Part shown: one piece after another, positions 1 through 6,330 of the stretch
Layout: the number at the start of each line of letters is the position of its first letter
How positions within the stretch are numbered: position 1 is the first letter of the stretch
Source of the DNA: Microcaldota archaeon
Lineage (GTDB): Archaea > Micrarchaeota > Micrarchaeia > Micrarchaeales > Micrarchaeaceae
Direction: 5' to 3'
Assembly: GCA_021792115.1 (NCBI GenBank)
Contig: JAJYVI010000043.1
Location: 1-7,415 of the forward strand
Length of the DNA: 7,415 bases
The notes under the pieces: generated by a model
What the model was told of the DNA's origin: nothing
The model's database searches: none
Seen by the model: only the letters and a program-made list of their open reading frames with translations
Translations under genes and position numbers: made by a program

Positions 1-2372
1 ATTATTGTGCCATTAGCATAGAAGTATTCAAAGTTCGCAAAGTTGCTGTTGTAAGTAAGATATGATGAGAAACTGCTTTCTGTGATGTTGACCATTTGTT
101 GGAAACCAGTTCCAGTTGCCTGCGGAAAGTCAAATGTCACTGTCGGCATGGCGCCGTTGGGCGGGTAGGCACGATATCGTGTCCAATAAATTCGTGAAAT
201 ACTGCCAGCGCCATAAGTTTCATATCCTAAAAACAAACCCGTCTGGGGGCTTGAGCCACTCCCAGATACAATTGAAGTATAATTTTGCAATAAAATTCCG
301 CTTGTGCTTGAACTGTATATAAGTGAAAATGTTGCAGGGAGTGTTGAAAATTGACTTGAGGATACATAATAACTACCTGCTACCCCCAATACATAGTCAT
401 TGTTCGAGCTTTGGGAACCTACTATATAATAAGGAGAAACAAAGCCTGATGTCGTCCATGTAAATGATGCTGTGCCGCATGAATTGCCACAGCCAAATAA
501 TTCAGAATATGTTTCCATTATACTTGGAAATGGAGGTTGATTACTTGATGACATCTGCACCCCTTGATAAGTGGATGCAGTCCCTTCTATTGTGATGCTA
601 TTAGAATTATAAGTTAAGGTCGGAGTACCTATTACACCCCATCCACTTGGCAATGCCATAGATAATCCACCCCATCTTTGATAATAAGGAAATATATATG
701 CTCCATCGTCGTACTGGGCGTAGGTGCTGGAGAGCTGCGGGGCTTCGCCGATGCCTGCTGTGCCACTGCTACTGAGAAGATTTGTTGTTTTTGACGCAAA
801 TCCAATATAAATAGTTATAGCTTGCTGTTCTGGAATCGAAGTCTGAAGATTAACCCATGTGATAAGTTTTCCTGAGTCATTGCTTTCAATCCATGCTGGA
901 ATCACTGTTCCTGATTGCGTGAAGAACTCGAAGTTTGCGATTGTATTGCTATATGTAATATTATAAGATGAAAATTGGCTTTCTGTAATGTTGACCATTT
1001 GCTGGAAAGGAGCAGAGGTTGGAACAGTCTCGCCATTTGTGATTGTGATAGGGACATATGACACTATTCCTGAAGGAACAGATGATGGAGTAGGGCCTCC
1101 TTGATTTGAAATTTTGATTGGAACATAATATAATATTGTTGAAGGAGTTGTATCAGTGACTTCCTGTGTAATGCTGTTTTCTGTCTCTGATGAATGATAT
1201 GACGAATCATTTACATATATACAGTAATATGCTGTTTGTGTTGGTGTAATTGCAGGAAATGAGATTGAATTTGCTGATGTTGTTTCTGTTTGCACAAGAG
1301 ATGACAAAGACGTGCATGGCAATGTTGAAGATGAATAAAGCTTTGCAGTGTATGGCGCAGTGCCGCCTGTCCATGACGATGAAAATGTTACAGATTGTCC
1401 TGCTACAAGTGCTGTTGAAGATGCTGAGATTGACGGTACAGAGAGCGCAGGATTGACTGTAACAAGATCAAGCAGCGATGAAACAACATTCGGAGGCGTT
1501 GACGAGTCTATTACATTTGCAGAGTAATATGTATTTGATGTTGGTGCAACTGATAATGAGTCTGAAAGTGATGATGATACTATTCCAGTATGGCTTGAGA
1601 GAAGAGACATTGATCCTGCTGATGCGCCTGAAAGCCAGTTTACAGTAAACGGAGAAACACCGCCGAGCCATGAGACTGTCAATGTTATTGATTTGCCTGT
1701 ATCTATTGAAGGAGATGACGGGCTTAAACTTGAAAATGTAAGTTGTGTTGGGGATGACTGCATTGCAGATATTGCTGCCTCTGATTCTACTTTTGCAGTT
1801 ATCTTTGCAATCTTCGCATACTGATACTCAGATGGTGGATATCCTTGAAGATTGTATCTTATCCACAATGTTCCTAAGAAAACAGCACCTATTGGATTAT
1901 CTTTGAAAAGGTTTCCGTTGCTGGTATAACATTCAAGGCCTGAGACAGTTACACTGCTGCCTGATGTAAGCACTGTTAAGTTACTCGATGTATTGAATCC
2001 TGAATTTACATTAACATTTGGGTATCCTTGAGATGTTGATGATGCTGCGCATGCAAATGAGACATTGTACAGTGTCTGACCTGTGTCCTGCTTGAAGTTG
2101 AAAAGTAGAAGATTAGGACCATTTGCATTTGCAGTCATGACAGGATTGCTGCATATGTAGCCAGGAGTTGCAAGGCATGACGGGCCTATGAATGTGCCAG
2201 TGTTGAAGACTCCGAGGAATTCGAATACTGCAAGGATGACTGCAATTATAAGTATTGCCCAGCCGTATGTCATCAGGTATTCCATTGCGCTCTGTGCTTT
2301 TGTGTTGTTATCTGAATTGCCTTTTTGATAAAACTTTTTTCTAAAAAGTTTTGCATTGGTTGGTTGTGACAT
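1..2372 (-). CDS. Large pilin-like surface protein with Ig/PKD-like and DUF2341 repeats (partial, 3' end outside window)
   Basis: The frame reads from ATG at 2372 to the window edge as 790 codons without a stop, so the C-terminus is missing. Residues 1-26 are a basic leader. KA|QSAME (cut after A26, Gln at +1, Glu at +5) and the hydrophobic stretch to about F56 match a class III, type IV pilin-like signal processed by an archaeal prepilin peptidase. Residues about 57-200 resemble the pilin-like head seen with this leader (C66, C74, GTLWIRYNL, YAKIAKITAKV). Residues about 211-306 and 307-395 are two related Ig/PKD-like domains (WLGGVSPFTVNW, SWTGGTAPYTAKL). After two YVPI motifs (about 415 and 438), a DUF2341 domain starts at F456 (FQQMVNITES). 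A ConA/LamG-like part follows, with C628xxxC632. A second DUF2341 copy starts at F757. Ten N-X-S/T sequons suggest glycosylation. Likely role: cell-surface adhesin or filament-anchored protein. The family call is firm, the ligand unknown. Base composition changes sharply along the gene. Confidence 0.85.
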   Translation of the reverse strand, partial: MSQPTNAKLFRKKFYQKGNSDNNTKAQSAMEYLMTYGWAILIIAVILAVFEFLGVFNTGTFIGPSCLATPGYICSNPVMTANANGPNLLLFNFKQDTGQTLYNVSFACAASSTSQGYPNVNVNSGFNTSSNLTVLTSGSSVTVSGLECYTSNGNLFKDNPIGAVFLGTLWIRYNLQGYPPSEYQYAKIAKITAKVESEAAISAMQSSPTQLTFSSLSPSSPSIDTGKSITLTVSWLGGVSPFTVNWLSGASAGSMSLLSSHTGIVSSSLSDSLSVAPTSNTYYSANVIDSSTPPNVVSSLLDLVTVNPALSVPSISASSTALVAGQSVTFSSSWTGGTAPYTAKLYSSSTLPCTSLSSLVQTETTSANSISFPAITPTQTAYYCIYVNDSSYHSSETENSITQEVTDTTPSTILYYVPIKISNQGGPTPSSVPSGIVSYVPITITNGETVPTSAPFQQMVNITESQFSSYNITYSNTIANFEFFTQSGTVIPAWIESNDSGKLITWVNLQTSIPEQQAITIYIGFASKTTNLLSSSGTAGIGEAPQLSSTYAQYDDGAYIFPYYQRWGGLSMALPSGWGVIGTPTLTYNSNSITIEGTASTYQGVQMSSSNQPPFPSIMETYSELFGCGNSCGTASFTWTTSGFVSPYYIVGSQSSNNDYVLGVAGSYYVSSSQFSTLPATFSLIYSSSTSGILLQNYTSIVSGSGSSPQTGLFLGYETYGAGSISRIYWTRYRAYPPNGAMPTVTFDFPQATGTGFQQMVNITESSFSSYLTYNSNFANFEYFYANGTI
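75..105 (-). repeat. Direct repeat copy 2, start of second DUF2341 domain
   Basis: This is the partner of bases 978-1008. It encodes the same FQQMVNITES peptide from F757 and is followed by a related sequence (SSFSSYLTYNSNFANFEYF against SQFSSYNITYSNTIANFEFF). This shows a tandem domain repeat that continues past the window edge. Confidence 0.85.
978..1008 (-). repeat. Direct repeat copy 1, start of first DUF2341 domain
   Basis: A 31-bp segment matches bases 75-105 with two differences, at an offset of exactly 903 bp (301 codons). It encodes FQQMVNITES and marks the beginning of the first roughly 300-residue DUF2341 plus lectin-like unit. Confidence 0.85.
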
Positions 2373-2618
2373 GAAATCTAATTTATTTTATTTATATATA
2401 AAAAGTAAATGTTTATAAAGACTCATTTATTTGTAAACTGGAATAGAAGATAGAAATTTTGCTTTTGATGATAATACATAGAACATAAAGAATATTGATA
2501 TCTACTGTAAAGCTAGTAAAATTTTTGTATTTTACCATTTTTAATATTATTAGTAGTTTATTTATCAGATATTATTTTATTATTGTTCAGATTTTATTAT
2601 TACAAGTAATCATAATAA
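2373..2618. other. AT-rich intergenic region between surface-protein gene and tRNA-Ser
   Basis: Apart from the surface-protein TATA box and a small hairpin, I see no gene in these 246 bases. The hairpin has arms GTAAAAT (2516-2522) and ATTTTAC (2529-2535) with loop TTTTGT, followed by a T5 run at 2539-2543. It could be a transcription-end structure or chance in AT-rich DNA. The tract TTTTATTA at 2592-2599 is 20-27 bases before the tRNA-Ser gene and could be its TATA box. A partial C-box-like TTGATGA (2464-2471 area) lacks a convincing D box, so no C/D sRNA is called. Confidence 0.6.
2391..2404 (-). promoter_or_regulatory. Putative TATA-box promoter of the surface-protein gene
   Basis: On the minus strand the sequence reads TTTTTATATATAAA and lies 19-32 bases before the ATG at 2372. 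Its centre is at about -26, the usual archaeal TATA distance from a transcription start. This predicts a leaderless or nearly leaderless mRNA. No Shine-Dalgarno sequence is visible in the AT-rich stretch before the ATG, which agrees. A clear purine-rich BRE is not evident just upstream. Confidence 0.55.
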
Positions 2619-2747
2619 GCCAGGATGGCGGAATCCGGTAACGCGCCAGATTTGCATATGTAGGTATGAAATTACATACAATGTAAACGGCGAAACTCGA
2701 GATCTGGTTTCCGTAAGGAAATTTGGGTTCAAATCCCAATCCTGGCG
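2619..2747 (+). tRNA. tRNA-Ser (anticodon CGA), intron-containing, no encoded CCA
   Basis: The acceptor stem GCCAGGA (2619-2625) pairs perfectly with TCCTGGC (2740-2746), followed by G73 (2747). The D arm is GCG/CGC with GG in the loop. The anticodon stem is CCAGA with TCTGG (2703-2707), and the spliced loop reads CTCGAGA with anticodon CGA at 2698-2700. The long variable arm is TTTCC-GTAA-GGAAA (2708-2721). The T arm is TTGGG-TTCAAAT-CCCAA (2723-2739). A long variable arm plus G73 is the serine pattern, whereas leucine tRNAs have A73. The product reads UCG codons. Removing 45 intron bases leaves an 84-nt tRNA. CCA must be added after RNase Z processing. It converges on the adenosyltransferase gene downstream. 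Confidence 0.9.
2650..2694 (+). other. tRNA-Ser intron at a non-canonical position (30/31)
   Basis: The fold suggests a relaxed bulge-helix structure. CGCC (2644-2647) pairs with GGCG (2689-2692), AGA (2648-2650) and AAA (2693-2695) form the bulges, and TTTGCA (2651-2656) pairs with TGTAAA (2682-2687) inside the intron. An inner hairpin GTATG/CATAC caps it. Cutting AG|A and AA|A removes 45 nt and restores CCAGA-CTCGAGA-TCTGG. Repeated A residues make the exact junction ambiguous by one base or so without changing the product. C2688 is unpaired and the outer helix is poor, so this is not a perfect hBHBh' motif. The archaeal splicing endonuclease and the RtcB ligase would be needed; neither is in the window. 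Confidence 0.75.
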
Positions 2748-2814
2748 TATAATATTTTGTTTAATTCTATTAGACATAAGTTATATACACTCATATATAA
2801 TATTCCCGCCATAT

Positions 2815-3354
2815 TTAAACTAACATTATTTCTGTTACATTATGCTTTCTATTCTCATAAAGAGCCATTACAAATAATAGCGTTGAAACTCTATTCATAA
2901 ATTTAAGCAACTGTATGTTAATAACTATATTTTCCTCTTTTATTTTTGAAATTGATCTTTCACTTCTCCTTGCCACTGCGCGGGCATTTTGCAGGTAAAC
3001 TGCACCTGGCGAGCCAGACGGCAGAATAAATTTAGTTATATTACCAAAATCCCTCCCAAGTATTGCTATATAATTCTCAATTTTTTTTATATCTGCACTT
3101 CTAATTTTAGGTTTAATGCTAAAACTTTTATCTGCATAGCCTGCAAGTTCTGATTCTACAAGATATAGATAATTCTGCAGCTCTCTTATAATCTGCTGTA
3201 AGCGCTTAGTTTTTACATATAGTTCTGAAATTCCAAGCACAGTACTGAATTCATCAAGATCACCTAGTGCATTAATTAGATAAGCACTCTTGCTGAATTT
3301 TCTGGATCCTATGCGGGTTATGCCTTCATCGCCATAACCTGTATAAAACTTCAT
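2815..3354 (-). CDS. pduO: PduO-type cob(I)alamin adenosyltransferase
   Basis: The 179-residue product should transfer the adenosyl group of ATP to cob(I)alamin to make adenosylcobalamin, acting as a cytoplasmic trimer. Family motifs are in order. The N-terminal ATP-binding loop is TGYGDEGIT (5-13). Next is the DLDEFSTVLG segment with D34 (33-41). F109 then precedes LPSG (111-114), the position of the corrin-facing Phe. The ATP-binding arginine segment is RAVARRSER (125-133), and NRVSTLLF lies near the C-terminus (154-161). Length is normal for the single-domain form. The usual NRLSD is NRVST here, so the Asp is missing. No corrin synthesis or B12-dependent enzyme gene is nearby, which suggests salvage of cobalamin. 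The ATG start leaves the conserved motif at residue 5, as in the family. No strong Shine-Dalgarno site is seen. The gene diverges from tRNA-Val(CAC) and converges on tRNA-Ser. Confidence 0.88.
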   Translation of the reverse strand: MKFYTGYGDEGITRIGSRKFSKSAYLINALGDLDEFSTVLGISELYVKTKRLQQIIRELQNYLYLVESELAGYADKSFSIKPKIRSADIKKIENYIAILGRDFGNITKFILPSGSPGAVYLQNARAVARRSERSISKIKEENIVINIQLLKFMNRVSTLLFVMALYENRKHNVTEIMLV

Positions 3355-3380
3355 CTTATCAATAATATTTTATAATAATC

Positions 3381-3388
3381 TTTAATAA
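3381..3388. promoter_or_regulatory. Possible shared TATA element between pduO and tRNA-Val(CAC)
   Basis: TTTAATAA reads TTATTAAA on the other strand. Its centre is about 28 bases before the tRNA-Val gene and about 30 bases before the pduO ATG, so one element could serve both divergent genes in this 58-bp spacer. A second TATA-like tract, TTATAAAA (minus strand, 3368-3375), is closer to the pduO ATG (centre near -17). The call rests on spacing alone. Confidence 0.35.
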
Positions 3389-3412
3389 GATTACTTGGAA
3401 ATAATTAAGCAG

Positions 3413-3484
3413 GAGCTTGTAGTCGAGTGGTAAGACGCCACCTTCACACGGTGGAGACCCGGAGTTCGATTCTCCGCAAGCTCA
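3413..3484 (+). tRNA. tRNA-Val (anticodon CAC)
   Basis: The acceptor stem GAGCTTG (3413-3419) pairs with CAAGCTC (3477-3483), followed by A73 (3484). The D stem is GTC/GAC (3422-3424, 3434-3436). The anticodon stem is CCACC/GGTGG with loop TTCACAC and anticodon CAC at 3445-3447. The T arm is CGGAG-TTCGATT-CTCCG. The gene is 72 nt, has no intron and does not encode CCA. It reads GUG codons. Its acceptor, D and T arms are the same as in the second valine tRNA at the right edge of the window. Confidence 0.96.
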
Positions 3485-3485
3485 C

Positions 3486-3490
3486 TTTTT
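3486..3490 (+). terminator. T5 tract ending tRNA-Val(CAC) transcription
   Basis: TTTTT begins two bases after the discriminator base. Archaeal RNA polymerase commonly stops at such T tracts. The next 41 bases up to the DUF2070 stop codon hold nothing else recognisable. Confidence 0.5.
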
Positions 3491-3531
3491 AAGTAATGTT
3501 TAGTTTCTGATTTTGATTTTGCATTTCAATG

Positions 3532-5370
3532 TTATATATAGGATATTATCCATACAACTGCAATAAGACCAAATATAATCAGCAATGGGATTATTATTTT
3601 TGCAGTGCTTAATATAGAATTCAGGACTGTGAATAATTTCTCTCGTATATTTGAACCCCATACAAGGAACTTATTTAACTCATTCTTGTTATAATAAACT
3701 TTGACATCATCTATATCACTTACTGCAGCATCTATAGCTTTATCAAGTGTGTCTTTAAATACATTGAAATTTGTATAGTTTCCAAAAACATTTTTTGCAG
3801 ATTCACTTATTGAATTTACATAGTGCGTATCCGTTGTATAAACCTCTGCCTGGAGATTATACTTTGTAGTAATGTGATTTAGCACTTGCTCGCGTAGAGC
3901 TGGCGACATGTTATTTGCATTAAACAGTATAAATGCATGCTTATATTGTTTAGACCCAACGAATGAAAATATCGCTACATTAATATTGCCAGGCGCAAGA
4001 TCTTTTGGCTTGCCTAAGGAATAATAAAATTCTGCCGTGCCTACCCCTACTTTCAATCTTCCCCTAGCAGTTTCTTTCAATAAATTGATTGCATTTGCAT
4101 AGTTCTTGTAATACTTGGAATTTAGTTGTATTCCTTTAAGTTCTGCAGCAGGAGCTGTTTCATATCGTGAGTTATGTGCATCAAGCAGTATAGGATTTTT
4201 GAATTTTGCAAGAAGAAGATTCTTAAGTGCCTCATGAGCATCTGAGGCAATATCCTCTGTCACTTTTGGAGCTCTTGAAAAGCTCACTATAGCAGTTGCA
4301 CCTAAATCAAGCGCAGTTATATGAGAGTCTCCTAATGAAGCACTGAAAAAACCCATGTCTGTGTTTCTAGCATATTTTGCATTTTTTATTGCAAGATCCA
4401 TGCACTCTTTCAGCTTATTTATCTGCAGAGAGCTCACAGGATTTAGATCCTCATTCACTGCAGGATGCATTATAAATGCAGGCACCTTGTACTTGCTATT
4501 TGTATATGCTTCAAGAAGATAGGGGAAGTTGCTTCCACCTATAGTACTAAAAGGGCCATAATGTATCTCAGGCGCAAAAAATATTGCCTTAAGCTTGTTC
4601 TTTTTGTCTTTCAAAATAATTGTATTAGTCTCAATTACCCTATACTCGCCAAACTTTTCACCAAACAGATTTGATATATTTATATCAAACATCCAGTTTT
4701 GGAAGAGATTTGAAAATGTTTCAAAGGTGTTGAACCCAAGACTCCTCTTCATTGGCTTATCAAATAAATAGAGAATTAAATAGCTGATGATAACAAATAC
4801 TGAAACACCTAAATAAAATTTCAGCATAAGGCTGTTTATAGGAATTGCTACTTTAAAAAGGAAATTGCTTGCAGGTGCATATAGGAGAAGATTAAAAGTA
4901 GGTTGGACCAAAGAAACAATAACTGCCTTTTTTTTCATACCTAGAACTATTTTTGCTAGGAAGAACCACTCGCTGAACACTAATATATTCCCAAGTATTA
5001 TAGTAAGGCTTGCAACATATGCGTTTGTAAACAAATATACTATATTAGAGATAATGAAAAAAATAAAGTATATAAAAAGTGCGAGAAGGACAAGAAAAAA
5101 AACATGCTTTAGCGTTATTCTCCTATTTACCAGTTTGATAATTGATATTGTGAAAAGGCTAGGTATTGCTATTGCAATTAAACCTATTAGTGACCCTGTT
5201 ATTATAATATAAAATATATCATGCAGCAGTGCTGTATGATTTATAATTGCAATGCTTAGTATGCCTATGATTATGCTTGAGAAAAGGAGTGCAATAAAAA
5301 GCACATATTTGTTAGGAAGGCTTTTGGAAAATATGCCGACAAACCTTGATATGTCATCTTTTTTTTTCAT
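3532..5370 (-). CDS. DUF2070 family multi-spanning membrane protein
   Basis: The 612-residue product fits the archaeal DUF2070 family, whose function is not known to me. Residues 1-205 hold about six hydrophobic segments (roughly 22-43, 52-78, 86-114, 118-143, 149-167, 180-203). A soluble domain of about 380 residues follows, and one C-terminal helix (about 590-611) returns to the membrane. The soluble part has motifs rich in His, Asp and Asn: EIHYGPFSTIGGSNFP (H270), MHPAVNEDLNP (H302, D308), GDSH (H350), LLDAHNSR (D397, H399, N400), GTAEFYY (444-450) and DTHYVNS (D514, H516). By inference this resembles a metal-binding or hydrolytic active site. The ATG start has AAGGAG nine bases upstream, the only good Shine-Dalgarno site I see here. 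The gene lies 47 bp downstream of uppS and is probably co-transcribed, hinting at a role in polyprenyl-lipid or envelope chemistry. A transporter or a sensor remain possible. Confidence 0.82.
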   Translation of the reverse strand: MKKKDDISRFVGIFSKSLPNKYVLFIALLFSSIIIGILSIAIINHTALLHDIFYIIITGSLIGLIAIAIPSLFTISIIKLVNRRITLKHVFFLVLLALFIYFIFFIISNIVYLFTNAYVASLTIILGNILVFSEWFFLAKIVLGMKKKAVIVSLVQPTFNLLLYAPASNFLFKVAIPINSLMLKFYLGVSVFVIISYLILYLFDKPMKRSLGFNTFETFSNLFQNWMFDINISNLFGEKFGEYRVIETNTIILKDKKNKLKAIFFAPEIHYGPFSTIGGSNFPYLLEAYTNSKYKVPAFIMHPAVNEDLNPVSSLQINKLKECMDLAIKNAKYARNTDMGFFSASLGDSHITALDLGATAIVSFSRAPKVTEDIASDAHEALKNLLLAKFKNPILLDAHNSRYETAPAAELKGIQLNSKYYKNYANAINLLKETARGRLKVGVGTAEFYYSLGKPKDLAPGNINVAIFSFVGSKQYKHAFILFNANNMSPALREQVLNHITTKYNLQAEVYTTDTHYVNSISESAKNVFGNYTNFNVFKDTLDKAIDAAVSDIDDVKVYYNKNELNKFLVWGSNIREKLFTVLNSILSTAKIIIPLLIIFGLIAVVWIISYI

Positions 5371-5379
5371 AGAACCTGG

Positions 5380-5385
5380 CTCCTT
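5380..5385 (-). promoter_or_regulatory. Shine-Dalgarno site of the DUF2070 gene
   Basis: AAGGAG on the minus strand ends nine bases before the ATG at 5370. It supports this start. A ribosome binding site on the second gene of an operon fits the archaeal pattern in which leaderless or weak-leader first genes are followed by internal genes with Shine-Dalgarno sites. Confidence 0.75.
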
Positions 5386-5417
5386 GATGCTTTAATCATT
5401 ATCTCTGTGCCTGCCTG

Positions 5418-6209
5418 TTATTTTCCGAAGCGCCTATTTCTTTCTGAAAATGTTTTTATTGCTTTTTTAAGGTCTTCCTCGCCAAAATCAGGCCAGTACT
5501 TTTTTGAGAAATAGAGTTCTGAATAGCTGGACTGCCATGGTAGAAATCCTGAAAGTCTCATTTCGCCTGATGTGCGTATTATCAGATCAACATCAGGGAC
5601 TATCGCAGTCCTAAGATAATTATTAATGCTATTTAAGCTCGCATTTGGATTGTCTATAAGCTTAGCCCTTATTTTTTTTATCATATACTCTATATCCTCT
5701 CTTCCACCATAGCCTACAAGCAGGTTTATCGTCAAATCTTTGTAGTGTCTGGTTTTAGCCTGCAGAAAACTAAGGGCTTTTTTCAGGTTTTCAGGTAAGA
5801 TATTTAGATTTCCTATAATTTTAACCTTTACGCTGTTCTTCCTCAATATTTCAAGGATCTCTTTATCCTTTGCAGTTACTGCATACAGCCTGTAAAGTAG
5901 ATTTAGCTCATTTCTATTTCTCTTCTTTATATTTTCTGTTGAAAGCGCCCATATTGTTAGTATTTTGACCCCATGCTTTTTTGCAAGCAGACTTATGTCA
6001 ATGACCTTTCTTATCCCAAGAGAATACCCTGAATATAACTTTGTCTTATTTTTGCTTACCCAGCGCCTGTTGCCATCAGGAATTATTGCAATATGCTTTG
6101 GATTAGAGCTATTCACGTCTGTTCCTGATTCTAGCGCATTAAGGCTAAGATGTGCATTTTGGCTTTTGCGATTACTGTATTTTTTGACATTATTTTTTAA
6201 AGATGACAT
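5418..6209 (-). CDS. uppS: cis-Prenyltransferase (undecaprenyl/dolichyl diphosphate synthase family)
   Basis: The 263-residue enzyme should elongate an allylic diphosphate with isopentenyl diphosphate to give long Z-polyprenyl diphosphate, the precursor of the archaeal dolichol-type glycan carrier at the membrane. All family motifs are present: PDGNRRW (44-50, catalytic D45), LTIWALSTEN (84-93), GYGGRED (166-172), DLIIRTSGEMRLSGF (208-222), and WQSSYSELYF with the Mg-binding Glu E231, then WPDF (239-242). About 37 residues precede the conserved core (PKHIAIIPDGN), a polar extension rich in Ser, Asn and Lys. The ATG at 6209 lacks a clear Shine-Dalgarno site. A GTG at codon 32 with AGGA upstream is an alternative start that would give 232 residues. 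It is the first gene of a two-gene operon with the DUF2070 gene and diverges from the RNase Z gene. Confidence 0.95.
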   Translation of the reverse strand: MSSLKNNVKKYSNRKSQNAHLSLNALESGTDVNSSNPKHIAIIPDGNRRWVSKNKTKLYSGYSLGIRKVIDISLLAKKHGVKILTIWALSTENIKKRNRNELNLLYRLYAVTAKDKEILEILRKNSVKVKIIGNLNILPENLKKALSFLQAKTRHYKDLTINLLVGYGGREDIEYMIKKIRAKLIDNPNASLNSINNYLRTAIVPDVDLIIRTSGEMRLSGFLPWQSSYSELYFSKKYWPDFGEEDLKKAIKTFSERNRRFGK

Positions 6210-6254
6210 TGCAAACCAACTATTATCTGGTCATTGCTACATTAAAATGAACTA

Positions 6255-6266
6255 TATAAATTTATA
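6255..6266. promoter_or_regulatory. Palindromic TATA element between divergent uppS and rnz
   Basis: TATAAATTTATA is a perfect 12-bp palindrome in the 121-bp spacer. Its centre is about 51 bases before the uppS ATG and 70 bases before the rnz ATG. It could work as a TATA box in both directions, with leaders of about 25 and 45 nt. A second AT-rich tract (AAATTATA, 6291-6298) could be a closer promoter for rnz. Spacing and sequence are the only evidence. Confidence 0.4.
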
Positions 6267-6330
6267 GCAAAAAATATTAAAGTATTAGCAAAATTATAGA
6301 TAAGCAGGCCAAGGCACTGTTATTGATTTT

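Noticed and set aside
116..1456. Plus-strand open frames at 116-322 and 1250-1456
   Set aside because: They lie antisense to the intact long minus-strand frame, have no recognisable domains, and the minus-strand frame carries clear domains and repeats.
1468..1671. Short minus-strand frame of 67 codons
   Set aside because: It overlaps the Ig/PKD-like part of the surface gene in another frame and looks like noise.
2619..2747. Reading the tRNA as tRNA-Ala(TGC) with an intron at 37/38, or as tRNA-Leu
   Set aside because: A long variable arm, no G3:U70 pair and G73 argue against alanine. Leucine tRNAs have A73 and the spliced anticodon CGA is not leucine. The 37/38 splice site also lacks the expected pairing.
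4465..5212. Plus-strand frames at 4465-4674 and 4865-5212
   Set aside because: They are opposite the membrane part and core of DUF2070 and have no start signal or family features.
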